A DNA stretch of 35,293 nucleotides from an uncultured beta proteobacterium (GCA_903933395.1 CAIZKA010000320.1:1-35293); one strand, 5' to 3'; positions 23,703 through 32,315 are shown, numbered from the stretch's first letter. A program made the numbers and translations. The notes: a model not told the origin generated them from the letters alone.

Positions 23703-24542
23703 GTGAAGTCCGAATCCATCAAGGCGGCGCTGCTGTCCGTCATCATCTTCCTGACCTTCATCGGCGCCTGGTACATCGCCACCCTGCCGCGCGACAACGG
23801 CCCGGTGTCGACGGCAGATGCCGAGTACGCCGCCCTGATGGGCAAGGGCGCGGAAAAGTCCGGGGGCTTTCCGGCGCCGGGCAAGGTGGGCCAAGCCTTC
23901 GTCGAACACCTGGCCGACCCTTTCTACGACAAGGGCCCCAATGACAAGGGAATCGGCATCCAGCTTGCCCATTCCCTGGGCCGGGTCGGACTGGGCTTCC
24001 TGTTGGCGACGCTGGTGGCGATCCCCGTCGGCTTTGCCATCGGCATGTCCCCCCTGCTGTTCAAGGCCTTCAATCCCTTCATCCAGGTGCTGAAGCCCAT
24101 CTCGCCCCTGGCCTGGATGCCGCTGGCGCTCTACAGCCTCAAGGACTCGTCGGTGTCCGGCATCTTCGTCATCTTCATCTGCTCGGTGTGGCCGATGCTG
24201 ATCAACACGGCTTTCGGCGTGGCTTCGGTGCGCCGCGACTGGATCAACGTGGCGCGAACCCTGGAAGTCAGGCCGCTGCGCAAGGCCTTCCTGGTGATCC
24301 TGCCCGCGGCGGCGCCGACCATACTGACCGGCATGCGCATCTCCATGGGAATCGCCTGGCTGGTGATCGTTGCCGCCGAGATGCTGGTCGGCGGCACGGG
24401 CATCGGCTACTTCGTGTGGAACGAGTGGAACAACCTCGCCCTGCCCAATGTCATCTTCGCCGTGGTCATGATCGGCGTGGTCGGCATGCTGCTGGATCTC
24501 GCCTTCGGTTCGCTGCAGAAGCTGGTCACCTACCGCGAGTGA
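23703..24542 (+). CDS. cynB: Cyanate ABC transporter permease
   Basis: A 279-aa inner-membrane permease of the NrtB/TauC/SsuC group. An N-terminal helix (about 8-26), a periplasmic stretch, and five further helices including the EAA-like loop region (ARTLEVRPLRKAFLVILPAAAPTILTGMRISMGIAW), where it contacts the ATPase. The start is GTG at 23703 with GGGGAC upstream. It is 12 bp after cynA and 4 bp before the ATPase gene, so all are one transcript. Specificity is taken from the operon. Confidence 0.85.
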   Translation: MKSESIKAALLSVIIFLTFIGAWYIATLPRDNGPVSTADAEYAALMGKGAEKSGGFPAPGKVGQAFVEHLADPFYDKGPNDKGIGIQLAHSLGRVGLGFLLATLVAIPVGFAIGMSPLLFKAFNPFIQVLKPISPLAWMPLALYSLKDSSVSGIFVIFICSVWPMLINTAFGVASVRRDWINVARTLEVRPLRKAFLVILPAAAPTILTGMRISMGIAWLVIVAAEMLVGGTGIGYFVWNEWNNLALPNVIFAVVMIGVVGMLLDLAFGSLQKLVTYRE

Positions 24543-24546
24543 TGCC

Positions 24547-25485
24547 ATGACTCCACACTTCCTCACTGTCGAAGCGCTGAAAAAAGTCTATCCGGCAAGC
24601 GGCGAGAAGAGCAATCCGCCGGTATTCGAGGACATCCATTTCCACATCGAAAAAGGCGAGTTCATCTGCATCGTCGGCCACTCCGGCTGCGGCAAGACCA
24701 CCATCCTGAACGTCCTCGCCGGACTCGAGGAAGCGAGCGCCGGCAACGTCATCATGGACGGCCGCGAAGTGAAGGGGCCCAGCCTGGACCGCGGCGTGGT
24801 GTTTCAGGGCCATGCGCTGATGCCATGGATGACGGTGCTGGCGAACGTGGCGTTTGCCGTGAGCTCGAAATGGCCGGACTGGCCGAAGGACAAGGTGAGG
24901 GAGCACTGCACCCGGTTCCTGACTATGGTCGGCCTCGGCCACGCCCTCGACAAGAAGCCGGCCGAGTTGTCGGGCGGCATGAAACAGCGTGTCGGCATTG
25001 CCCGGGCCTTCGCCATCCAGCCCAAGATGCTGCTGCTCGACGAGCCCTTCGGCGCCCTCGATGCGCTGACGCGCGGCACCATCCAGGACGAGTTGCTGAA
25101 GATCGTGCAGGCCACGCACCAGACCGTGTTCATGATCACGCACGATGTCGACGAGGCCATCCTGCTGGCCGACAAGATCCTGCTGATGAGCAACGGCCCC
25201 GGGGCCAGGATCGCCGAGATCGTCGAAGTGACCATGGCGCGCAGCCGTACGCGCGCCGGCATCCACCACGACCCGCAGTACTACAAGATCCGCAACCACC
25301 TGGTGGATTTCCTCGTCAATCGCTCGGAGACCTATTCCGGCGCCGAAGCGGAGATGTTCCACGATTCGAAGAATCCGCCGCTGGTGCAACCCGGCCTGGA
25401 AGGCGAGCGCGCGCCGGTGTTCACCCTGACCACGGAAAAGGGGATCTCGCAAGCACTGCACGCCAAACACGCCATCAATCAGTGA
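24547..25485 (+). CDS. cynD: Cyanate ABC transporter ATP-binding protein
   Basis: A 312-aa ATPase of the NrtD/TauB/SsuB type with Walker A GHSGCGKT, the Q-loop VVFQGHALMPWMTV, signature LSGGMKQRVG, Walker B MLLLDEPFGALDALT and the H-loop MITHDVDEA. The C-terminal extension of roughly 60 residues after the ATPase core (from RNHLVDFLVNRSE) is found in NrtD/CmpD-type proteins. It powers uptake through the permease encoded just upstream and is followed by cynS 10 bp later. Confidence 0.86.
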   Translation: MTPHFLTVEALKKVYPASGEKSNPPVFEDIHFHIEKGEFICIVGHSGCGKTTILNVLAGLEEASAGNVIMDGREVKGPSLDRGVVFQGHALMPWMTVLANVAFAVSSKWPDWPKDKVREHCTRFLTMVGLGHALDKKPAELSGGMKQRVGIARAFAIQPKMLLLDEPFGALDALTRGTIQDELLKIVQATHQTVFMITHDVDEAILLADKILLMSNGPGARIAEIVEVTMARSRTRAGIHHDPQYYKIRNHLVDFLVNRSETYSGAEAEMFHDSKNPPLVQPGLEGERAPVFTLTTEKGISQALHAKHAINQ

Positions 25486-25495
25486 AAGGAAGAAC

Positions 25496-25939
25496 ATGAA
25501 TCGCAACGACGTCACCGAATTGATCATCGCCGCCAAGATCTCCAAGGGCCTCAAATGGGAAGATGTGGCAAAGAAGATCGGGCTTTCCAAGGAGTGGGTC
25601 ACCGCCGGCTGCCTCGGCCAGATGACCTTCGACAAAAAGCAGGCGACCACCCTCGGCAAGATCTTCGGCCTGCCGCCGGAGGCCGTGGCCCTGCTGCAGG
25701 TGGTGCCCTACAAGGGCTCACTGCCGACCGCGGTGCCGACCGATCCGCTGATCTACCGCTTCTACGAACTCATCAGCGTCTATGGCACGACCTTCAAGGA
25801 ACTGATCCACGAGGAATTCGGCGACGGCATCATGAGCGCCATCGATTTCAAGATGGACCTGAAGCGCGAACCCAACCCCAATGGCGACCGCGTCAACATC
25901 GTCATGTCGGGCAAGTTCCTGCCCTACAAGACCTACTGA
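25496..25939 (+). CDS. cynS: Cyanase (cyanate hydratase)
   Basis: A 147-aa enzyme that converts cyanate and bicarbonate to ammonia and two CO2 (through carbamate). The catalytic triad equivalent to E. coli R96, E99 and S122 is R88, E91 (YRFYELISVYGTTFKELIHE) and S114 (GIMSAIDFK), all at a constant offset of eight. The N-terminal helical DNA-binding-like domain and the C-terminal FLPYKTY end are also family features. The decamer is cytosolic. Start ATG 25496 follows AAGGAAG. Its position as last gene identifies the preceding transporter as a cyanate system, giving nitrogen supply and detoxification. Confidence 0.96.
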   Translation: MNRNDVTELIIAAKISKGLKWEDVAKKIGLSKEWVTAGCLGQMTFDKKQATTLGKIFGLPPEAVALLQVVPYKGSLPTAVPTDPLIYRFYELISVYGTTFKELIHEEFGDGIMSAIDFKMDLKREPNPNGDRVNIVMSGKFLPYKTY

Positions 25940-25964
25940 TTGCTCCGGCTTCCGCGTCACCCCC

Positions 25965-25985
25965 GCGCGGCGACCGGTGCCGCGC
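25965..25985. terminator. GC-rich hairpin after cynS
   Basis: Perfect arms GCGCGGC and GCCGCGC around seven bases, 26 bp after the cynS stop and between convergent genes. There is no T-tract, so it could be a weak bidirectional terminator or an mRNA 3' end stabiliser. Confidence 0.35.
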
Positions 25986-26025
25986 TGATGCTTGAAAGTC
26001 AGGCCATCCGGGGATGAGCTCCGGA

Positions 26026-26469
26026 TCAGCCGCCGAGCACCGCAACCGCAACGGTAAGCACGCCCAGCAGGAGATTCGTCAGCACCAGCTGCCGTATCGC
26101 ATTCATCGCCGCACCGGCTTGCGGCCAATCGCTGGCGGCCACGGCGGCGACCATGGCGCGGTGGAAACGGAACACGATCAGCGCGAAGATCACCGTCATC
26201 AGGGCCGCGATGCCGGACATCGCCAGCCAGCTTGCGGGTATCGCCGCGCCGGCTTGCGCAAAACGGATAAGGCCGCTGCCCCACAGCAGAACCAGCGCCC
26301 CGCTGACCACCACGAAGAAACGCCCGAGGATGGCGGCCAGCAGGGGCAGGCGCTGCTGCGGCGCCAGTTGTGCGGCGGCCACCGGACGCAGGCAGACGTG
26401 GGCGAAGAACATGCCGCCGATCCAGACGATGACGCCCAGGAGATGGAGCAGGACCAGCAGGCGGTTCAT
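26026..26469 (-). CDS. CopD-family small membrane protein
   Basis: A 147-aa protein with four hydrophobic helices (about 1-22, 43-68, 76-100, 124-146). The opening LLVLLHLLGVIVWIGGMFFAH with conserved H9 and H24-type positions matches the CopD/YebZ-like membrane domain seen alone in many proteobacteria. The start ATG 26469 has a GGAGTAA site. Copper import is proposed for full-length CopD, but stand-alone small members are uncharacterised; heme or copper contact through the helix-1 histidines is possible. It is monocistronic, convergent with cynS and divergent from napF. Confidence 0.7.
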   Translation of the reverse strand: MNRLLVLLHLLGVIVWIGGMFFAHVCLRPVAAAQLAPQQRLPLLAAILGRFFVVVSGALVLLWGSGLIRFAQAGAAIPASWLAMSGIAALMTVIFALIVFRFHRAMVAAVAASDWPQAGAAMNAIRQLVLTNLLLGVLTVAVAVLGG

Positions 26470-26588
26470 TTGCGTTACTCCGGCGGCAGGCAGCAATGTG
26501 CGGGTGGCCAGTGTAGTAGCCGGCGGCCATCTGGCGCAACCCGCGTCGCAAGGGCAGAATTTCGCCGTGGACAAGGCTACTATTCCGC

Positions 26589-27062
26589 ATGGTCAATCGC
26601 CGACAATTCCTGCGCGGTAATTTCAGGACTGCTCCTGCGCCGCAACGCCCGCCGTGGGCGCTGGCCGAAGAGCAGTTCATCAGCGCCTGCAGCCGCTGCC
26701 GCGACTGCGTTCCGGTTTGTCCGACGCGGATCATCGTCATTGTCCGCGGCTTCCCCGAAGTCGATTTCAAGCGTGGCGAATGCACCTTCTGCGGTGCCTG
26801 CGCCACCGCCTGCATTGACCGGGCGCTGGTGAACAGCAACACCCGGAATCAGCCCTGGGCGATCAAGGCGCGGGTGGCAGACTCCTGCCTGGCACAGCGC
26901 GGTGTGGAGTGCCGCATCTGCGGCGACCACTGCGGGGTGGCGGCGATCCGTTTCAGCCCGCGCCTGGGCGGGCCGCCCGTGGCGGAGATCGATGTCGCCG
27001 CCTGCACGGGCTGCGGCGCCTGCGTGGCGCCCTGCCCGGTAAATGCGATCAGTATTACTTGA
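26589..27062 (+). CDS. napF: NapF ferredoxin-type protein
   Basis: A 157-aa cytoplasmic iron-sulfur protein linked to periplasmic nitrate reductase maturation. Cysteine groups CSRCRDCVPVC, CTFCGACATAC and CTGCGACVAPC are canonical [4Fe-4S] motifs, with a further group C-x-C-x-x-C in ECRICGDHC. The opening MVNRRQFLRGNF is NapF-like; NapF interacts with NapA in the cytoplasm and is thought to help build its cluster. Unusually it is separated from the rest of nap: it lies on the plus strand and its 3' end overlaps napB by 8 bp in convergent orientation. Confidence 0.9.
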   Translation: MVNRRQFLRGNFRTAPAPQRPPWALAEEQFISACSRCRDCVPVCPTRIIVIVRGFPEVDFKRGECTFCGACATACIDRALVNSNTRNQPWAIKARVADSCLAQRGVECRICGDHCGVAAIRFSPRLGGPPVAEIDVAACTGCGACVAPCPVNAISIT

Positions 27063-27486
27063 TGTTGCCGATGAACTTGTTTTCAACCAGGGCCGGCGCA
27101 TCGACCTGCGGCACGTGGCATGCCGTGCAGTTATGCCGTGAGATGTCGAAGGCCTTGGTCGCGGCGACGAAGTGGCTTTCGCCCATCTTCGGTGAATTCT
27201 TCTTCACGTAGTTGGCGTCACCGTGGCAATCCATGCACTGGTTATCGGTGAGCGTCACCTCGTCGAAATTATCCACGGCGTGCGGGATCACCGGCGGCTG
27301 CGTGCTGAAGGTGCGCGCCACGACCGGTTGCGTGCCGGGCCGCTTGCCGGCATATTCCTTGGGTGCCGGCGCCGGATCGGCAACGGCGACATCCGTACCG
27401 CGCATCGAAACCAGGGGTTCGTAGCTTGCGCAACCCACGATGGCGGTCAGCAGCGATGCCAGAAGGATGGTGACGGTTTTCTTCAT
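27055..27486 (-). CDS. napB: NapB diheme cytochrome c subunit of periplasmic nitrate reductase
   Basis: A 143-aa electron-transfer subunit with two heme c motifs, CMDCH (84-88) and CTACH (120-124), and candidate distal ligands H70 and H105. The family block SMRGTDVA is present. The signal region ends in IVGC (C19), which fits a lipobox, so this NapB may be membrane-anchored; typical NapB is soluble. It receives electrons from a quinol dehydrogenase and passes them to NapA. It is last in napDAGHB. Heme attachment needs the ccm genes encoded at the right of the window. Confidence 0.93.
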   Translation of the reverse strand: MKKTVTILLASLLTAIVGCASYEPLVSMRGTDVAVADPAPAPKEYAGKRPGTQPVVARTFSTQPPVIPHAVDNFDEVTLTDNQCMDCHGDANYVKKNSPKMGESHFVAATKAFDISRHNCTACHVPQVDAPALVENKFIGNIK

Positions 27487-27529
27487 GATGGACTCCCCAG
27501 AGGAAATTGACGGTTGATCACTTATTTGG

Positions 27530-28438
27530 CTACTTGGGCGCCGCTTGCGGGACGCCGGTTACGGGTGCGACGGTAGTGTTGACGCGGGTGCCGAAGGCAA
27601 ACACATCCTTGGAGCAGACATCGATGCAGCGGCCGCAGTTGGTGCAGTTGGCTTCGAGAATCACCGGCGGCGTGCCGGCCACGGCTTTCAGCGCCGGCCG
27701 GATCACCTGCGGTTCCGGACAGACGGCAAAGCAGTCCATGCAGTCGTTGCAGGCATCGCGGGCCGGCAGCTTGACGCGGACCCGCGCAAATATTCCGATC
27801 AGGCTGTAGAAGGCGCCGACCGGGCAGAGATGGCCGCACCAGCCGTGGCGCATGACGAACAGGTCGAAGAGGAACACGGCAAGCAATACCGCCCAGGCCA
27901 GGCCGAGGCCGAAGATCAGGCCGCGATGCATCATCGACACCGGATTGAGCATCTCCCAGGCGATGCTGCCGGTCACGGCAGCCGTCACCAGCGTCATGCC
28001 CAGCATCCAGTAGCGCGTCGGCCGGCTGATGTGCGCGCTGCCCTTGAGGCCCAGCCGCACGCGCAACCAGTAGGCGAAATCGGTCAGCAGATTGACCGGA
28101 CAGACCCAGGAGCAATAGCTGCGCCCGCCGACCAGCAGGTAGAACAGAACGACAATGGCAGCACCGGTCAGGGCCAGCTTCTCCGGGACCTGCCGCGCCG
28201 CAAGCGACTGCAGGATGACATAGGGATCGGCCAGCGGCAGGAAGTTCAGGGTGTAGCTGAAGTTGAGGTTGCCCTTGACGATCCAGATGCCGAACCAGGG
28301 GCCGGCGAGAAACAGCATCAGGATGCCGAACTGGCTGCTGCGGCGCAGGATCAGCCATTTGTGCGCGGCCAGCCAGCCCTTCGCGGCAACAGCTTCGGCA
28401 CCGGGACGGACAGGCGCAGTGTTCACGACGGCGCTCAC
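27530..28438 (-). CDS. napH: NapH quinol dehydrogenase membrane subunit
   Basis: A 302-aa membrane protein with four helices and the paired cytoplasmic-face motifs CSWVCP and CGHLCP, followed by two ferredoxin clusters (CNDCMDCFAVCP and CTNCGRCIDVC). NapH oxidises quinol and passes electrons to NapG. Its start overlaps the napG stop by 4 bp. With no napC in the window, NapGH is the only visible quinol route to NapAB. Confidence 0.95.
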   Translation of the reverse strand: MSAVVNTAPVRPGAEAVAAKGWLAAHKWLILRRSSQFGILMLFLAGPWFGIWIVKGNLNFSYTLNFLPLADPYVILQSLAARQVPEKLALTGAAIVVLFYLLVGGRSYCSWVCPVNLLTDFAYWLRVRLGLKGSAHISRPTRYWMLGMTLVTAAVTGSIAWEMLNPVSMMHRGLIFGLGLAWAVLLAVFLFDLFVMRHGWCGHLCPVGAFYSLIGIFARVRVKLPARDACNDCMDCFAVCPEPQVIRPALKAVAGTPPVILEANCTNCGRCIDVCSKDVFAFGTRVNTTVAPVTGVPQAAPK

Positions 28439-29295
28439 AGCTTATTCCCCTGGAAGGCCTTGGGCAATGCGACGGGCGCGGGAGGAGTCGGCGCCGGCGG
28501 GACGGCGCCGGGATTCCCCGAGAGGCCCTTGCCGCTTTCATATTTCATGCCCTCGGGCATGTTGTAGCGGTGCTCGACGTCCGGCGCCACCAGGCTGCCG
28601 CCGGCCTTTTCCTTTTCCACCCAGCCCAGCCGGTAATGCGAACTCAACTGACCCTTGGCCATGTAAAGCGGGAACACCTTGATCGAGGCAACCTCGGTAG
28701 GACAGGCCTTTTCGCATTTGCCGCATCCGGTGCAGTGATCGGAATGCACTACCGGAATGAACTGGGTATGCCTTCCGGTGCGTACGTTGATCTGCCGGTC
28801 GAGCGTGATCGCCTTGTCGATCACCGGACAGACGCGGTAACAGATGTCGCAGCGCAGCCCCAGAAAATTCAGACAGGTCTCGTGGTCGACCAGCACCGCG
28901 AGCCCCATTTTCGACTTGTTGATGTCTTTCAGGGAATGGTCCAGTGCGCCGGTCGGACAGGCCTTCACGCAGGGAAGGTCCTCGCACATCTCGCAGGGGA
29001 ACTGGCGCGCGACAAAGTAGGGCGTACCGGTGGACAAAGGCTCTTCGGGCTTGGCCAGATGCAGGATGTCGAACGGACAATCGCGCACGCACAGCCCGCA
29101 ACGTATGCAGGCCGCGGAGAACTCGGTTTCCGGCAAAGCCCCCGGCGGCCGTATCGCGGCCGGCGGCAGCGCCCTGGCGTGGCGCGCATAAAGTCCCACG
29201 CCCAGCCCCAGCAAGCCGACGCCGCAGGCCATGCGCGCGGTATCGGCGAGGAACTGCCGACGGGCCGCTGCACTGGGCTTGTTCTCGTTGTCCAT
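28435..29295 (-). CDS. napG: NapG periplasmic ferredoxin-type subunit
   Basis: A 286-aa Tat-exported iron-sulfur protein (twin arginine at 12-13 in AARRQFLADTA, followed by a hydrophobic stretch). It has four cysteine groups: CIRCGLCVRDCP, CEMCEDLPCVKACP, CLNFLGLRCDICYRVCP and CTGCGKCEKACP. It accepts electrons from NapH. The C-terminus (about 255-286) is a Pro/Ala-rich tail (PPAPTPPAP) beyond the conserved core; the DNA there contains a GGAGTCGGCGCCGG segment also seen near 8971. It lies 59 bp downstream of napA. Confidence 0.94.
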   Translation of the reverse strand: MDNENKPSAAARRQFLADTARMACGVGLLGLGVGLYARHARALPPAAIRPPGALPETEFSAACIRCGLCVRDCPFDILHLAKPEEPLSTGTPYFVARQFPCEMCEDLPCVKACPTGALDHSLKDINKSKMGLAVLVDHETCLNFLGLRCDICYRVCPVIDKAITLDRQINVRTGRHTQFIPVVHSDHCTGCGKCEKACPTEVASIKVFPLYMAKGQLSSHYRLGWVEKEKAGGSLVAPDVEHRYNMPEGMKYESGKGLSGNPGAVPPAPTPPAPVALPKAFQGNKL

Positions 29296-29354
29296 GATCC
29301 CTGGCCGGGGAGCGCATTTCCCTCACCACTCCCCATGCTCTCCAGTGCGCCCGC

Positions 29355-31904
29355 TCAGGCCTTGACCACCTTGGCGGCGCACTTCTTGAAGTCCGTTTCT
29401 TTCGAAATCGGGCAAGTGGCATCCAGGGTGAGCTTGTTGACCAGACGATGCTCGTCGAAGAAGGGCACGAATATCAAACCCTCCGGCATCTTGTTGCGAC
29501 CCTTGGTATCGACCCGCAACTCGATCTCGCCACGCCGCGTGGACACCTTGACCACATCGTTGCGCTTGATGCCGCGCTTCTCGGCATCTTTCGGGTGCAT
29601 CCACACCACCGCATCCGGGAAGGACTTGTACAGCTCCGGCACGCGGCGCGTCATCGAACCGGAGTGCCAGTGCTCCAGCACGCGGCCGGTGCACAACCAC
29701 AGGTCGAAATCCTTGTCCGGCATCTCGGCGGCAGGCTGGTAGGGAAGCGCAAAAATTTTGGCCTTGCCGTCGGGATAGCCATAGAACTTCACGCCCTCGC
29801 CTTTCTTCACATACGAGTCGTAGCCTTCGCGGAAACGCCACAGGGTTTCCTTGCCATCGACCACCGGCCAGCGCATGCCGCGTACCTTGTGATAGGTATC
29901 GAAGGGCGCCAGATCGTGGGCGTGGCCGCGGCCGAATCCGGCATATTCCTCGAACAGTCCCTTCTGCACGTAGAAGCCGAACGCCTCGGACTCGTCATTG
30001 GTATAGCCGGCCCAAGCGTGGGCGTTCACCTTCGCGGCTTCTTCCTTCGGAAACTTGTTGACCTGACCGTTGGCGTACAGCACGTCGTACAGGGTCTTGC
30101 CCGCGAGTTCCGGCGCCTTGGCCAGGAGATCGGCCGGCCAGACTTCCTCGACCTTGAAGCGCTTGGAGAATTCCATGTACTGCCAGAGGTCGGAGCGGGA
30201 TTCGCCCGGCGCCTTGACCTGCTGGCGCCACATCTGGCCGCGTCGCTCGGCGTTGCCGAACATGCCTTCCTTTTCCATCCACATCGCGCAGGGCAGGATC
30301 AGGTCGGCCGACATCGCGGAGACAGTCGGATAGACATCGGACACCACCACGAAAGCTTTCGGATTTCGCCAGCCGGGATAGATCTCGCCGTTGATGTTCG
30401 GCCCGGCCTGCATGTTGTTGGTGGTGGAGGTCCAGTAAAAGCCGATCTTGCCGTCCTTCAACATGCGGCTTTGCGCGACTGCGTGATAACCCATCTGCGC
30501 GGAAAGCGCCCCCTCGGGCAGCTTCCAGAGTTTCTCTGTCATCTCCCGATGCTTCGGGTTGAAGATCACCATGTCGGCGGGCAGGCGATGGGCAAAGGTA
30601 CCGACTTCGCGCGCCGTGCCACAGGCGGAGGGCTGGCCGGTCAGCGAGAAGGGGCTGTTGCCCGGCTCGGAGATCTTTCCCGTCAGCAGGTGCACGTTGT
30701 AGATCATGTTATTGACCCAGGTGCCGCGTGTGTGCTGGTTGAAACCCATGGTCCAGTAGGACGTCACTTTCACCTTCGGGTCGGCGTAGGCTTTGGCCAG
30801 GGCTTCAAGCCTGTCCTTGGGTACGCCGGAAATCTCGTGAGCCTTGTCCAGCGTGTATTCGGAAACAAACTTGGCAAAGTCCTCGAAGCTGATCGGCGTG
30901 TGTTTGTTCGGGTCGCCCTTGGGCTTGCCGTCGGCACCCGGATAGCCGTTGTTGTTGGCTACTTGCTCCAGCGGATGGTTGGGTCGCAGGCCGTAACCGA
31001 TGTCGGTAACGCCCTGGAAGAAGCCGACGTTCTTCTTGACGAACTCCTGATTGACGGCCTTGTTCTGGATGATGTAGTTGCAGATGTAATTGAGGATCGC
31101 GAGATCCGACTGCGGCTTGAAGATCAGCTCGTTGTCGGCCAGTTCGCAGGAGCGATGCGTGAAGGTCGACAGCACATGGATCTTGACGTGGTTGGCGGTA
31201 AGGCGACGATTGGTGATGCGCGACCAGAGGATCGGGTGCATCTCGGCCATGTTCGAGCCCCACAGCGCGAATACGTCGGCGTGCTCGGCGTCGTCATAGC
31301 AGCCCATCGGCTCGTCGATGCCGAAGGTGCGCATGAAACCAGCTACGGCGGAAGCCATGCAGTGGCGCGCGTTGGGATCGATACTGTTGGAACGGAAACC
31401 GGCCTTCATCAGCTTGACGGCGGCATAGCCTTCCCACACGGTCCATTGGCCGGAACCGAACATGGCAACACCGTTTGCGCCTTGGGTAGGCTCTTTCAGT
31501 GTCGCCTTGACCTTCTCGGCCATGATGTCGAAGGCGGCATCCCAGGAGATCTGGGCGAATTCGCCGTTCTTGTCGAACTTGCCGTCCTTCATGCGCAACA
31601 GCGGCTTGGTCAGCCGGTCCTTGCCGTACTGAATCTTCGACAGGAAGTAACCCTTGACGCAGTTGAGGCCCTTGTTCACCGGCGCATCGGGGTCACCCTG
31701 AGTGGCCACCACGCGACCGTCCTTGACGCCGACCAACACGCCGCAACCGGTGCCGCAGTAGCGGCAGACGCCCTTGTCCCAGCGCACGCCATCCTGGCTT
31801 TGCGGCGGTACCGCCAGCGCCACGCCGGGAATGCTCATGCCAGCCGTGGCAGCGGCGGCGGCGATGGCATTGGTCTTGATGAATTCACGTCGCGTCAATT
31901 TCAT
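29355..31904 (-). CDS. napA: NapA periplasmic nitrate reductase catalytic subunit
   Basis: An 849-aa molybdenum bis-MGD enzyme that reduces nitrate to nitrite. Tat signal [10 protein letters not shown]; [4Fe-4S] cysteines C47, C50, C54 and C82; the Mo-ligand C182 is in [10 protein letters not shown], the NapA signature. The block [20 protein letters not shown] and the C-terminal [15 protein letters not shown] are also NapA-typical. ATG 31904 has an AAGGAG site, 1 bp after the napD stop. The first nine residues, and 25 of 27 bases encoding them, are identical to arrA at the other end of the window. Confidence 0.97.
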   Translation of the reverse strand: MKLTRREFIKTNAIAAAAATAGMSIPGVALAVPPQSQDGVRWDKGVCRYCGTGCGVLVGVKDGRVVATQGDPDAPVNKGLNCVKGYFLSKIQYGKDRLTKPLLRMKDGKFDKNGEFAQISWDAAFDIMAEKVKATLKEPTQGANGVAMFGSGQWTVWEGYAAVKLMKAGFRSNSIDPNARHCMASAVAGFMRTFGIDEPMGCYDDAEHADVFALWGSNMAEMHPILWSRITNRRLTANHVKIHVLSTFTHRSCELADNELIFKPQSDLAILNYICNYIIQNKAVNQEFVKKNVGFFQGVTDIGYGLRPNHPLEQVANNNGYPGADGKPKGDPNKHTPISFEDFAKFVSEYTLDKAHEISGVPKDRLEALAKAYADPKVKVTSYWTMGFNQHTRGTWVNNMIYNVHLLTGKISEPGNSPFSLTGQPSACGTAREVGTFAHRLPADMVIFNPKHREMTEKLWKLPEGALSAQMGYHAVAQSRMLKDGKIGFYWTSTTNNMQAGPNINGEIYPGWRNPKAFVVVSDVYPTVSAMSADLILPCAMWMEKEGMFGNAERRGQMWRQQVKAPGESRSDLWQYMEFSKRFKVEEVWPADLLAKAPELAGKTLYDVLYANGQVNKFPKEEAAKVNAHAWAGYTNDESEAFGFYVQKGLFEEYAGFGRGHAHDLAPFDTYHKVRGMRWPVVDGKETLWRFREGYDSYVKKGEGVKFYGYPDGKAKIFALPYQPAAEMPDKDFDLWLCTGRVLEHWHSGSMTRRVPELYKSFPDAVVWMHPKDAEKRGIKRNDVVKVSTRRGEIELRVDTKGRNKMPEGLIFVPFFDEHRLVNKLTLDATCPISKETDFKKCAAKVVKA

Positions 31905-31905
31905 T

Positions 31906-32154
31906 TCAGATCTCCTTGTAAGGCTCGGATTCGGATTGGTGATAGACCATGGCCGCCGACATCACGCCGTCTAGCTGGCCGATAGACTGGTAAGTGGCAG
32001 CATTGCTGCCCTCGTCCTCGGTTTCGATGGTGACGATCATCTTGCCTTCGGGCGAGATGGCGTGCACCTCGACCCCCGCCAAGGTGGCAAGCCCGGCCTG
32101 GACGATGGCCACGTCGCCGGGGAGGGCGTGGATGATGGCGCTGGATATGTTCAT
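31906..32154 (-). CDS. napD: NapD cytoplasmic chaperone
   Basis: An 82-aa protein with the ferredoxin-like fold of NapD ([19 protein letters not shown] then [17 protein letters not shown]). NapD binds the NapA Tat signal and delays export until the cofactor is in place. It is first in the napDAGHB operon; the usual napE and napC are not present. The promoter region upstream carries a perfect FNR box. Confidence 0.93.
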   Translation of the reverse strand: MNISSAIIHALPGDVAIVQAGLATLAGVEVHAISPEGKMIVTIETEDEGSNAATYQSIGQLDGVMSAAMVYHQSESEPYKEI

Positions 32155-32225
32155 TGCGTGACTCCGGGCATTTGCTACGGATCGGGCACTGGGTAGCGCC
32201 GCTGCACTGGCTGCCGCACAACAAT

Positions 32226-32245
32226 AACCTTAAAACTTTAAGGTT
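32226..32245. promoter_or_regulatory. 20-bp palindrome in the nap leader
   Basis: Perfect inverted repeat, arms AACCTTAAA and TTTAAGGTT with a 2-bp centre. It would lie at about +9 to +28 of the predicted nap transcript. It may be a repressor operator or form a 5' leader hairpin. I do not recognise the motif. Confidence 0.5.
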
Positions 32246-32247
32246 TT

Positions 32248-32259
32248 GTGCACGTGCAC
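32248..32259. promoter_or_regulatory. 12-bp palindrome GTGCACGTGCAC at the nap start site
   Basis: A perfect self-complementary sequence that covers the predicted start of transcription of napDAGHB. It may be a second operator next to the 20-bp palindrome; there is no known assignment. Confidence 0.4.
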
Positions 32260-32260
32260 C

Positions 32261-32301
32261 ATCCTAGACCTGCCGAATGTGGCTGCCTTGATTCCGATCA
32301 A
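32261..32301 (-). promoter_or_regulatory. FNR/ANR-dependent class II promoter of napDAGHB
   Basis: TTGAT-TCCG-ATCAA at 32288-32301 is a perfect match to the FNR consensus. On the minus strand a -10-like TAGGAT lies at 32266-32261, its centre 31 bp from the box centre, as expected for an activator bound at -41.5. The start site would be about 32253, roughly 100 bp before napD. It predicts induction under low oxygen. Confidence 0.75.
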
Positions 32302-32315
32302 TCGGAAACACGTTC

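Noticed and set aside
22335-25485. Assigning the ABC transporter to nitrate uptake (NrtABC)
   Set aside because: The same operon ends in cynS and has no assimilatory nitrate reductase, so cyanate is the better substrate. Nitrate remains possible.
4145-28500. Recurring GTCGGCGCCGG segments (near 4145, 4192, 8971, 28487) as a REP-type repeat family
   Set aside because: The 8971 and 28487 copies share a longer frame (GGAGTCGGCGCCGG, ACGGCG, GATTCCCC), but the others are short GC-rich matches, some in coding DNA; too little to define an element.
29448-31985. An 845-codon open frame antisense to napA, and similar long antisense frames over pepN (9083-10993) and the cyanate genes (22338-24566)
   Set aside because: These mirror real genes in a high-GC genome with codon-position bias; their translations show no domain, and the sense genes are unambiguous.
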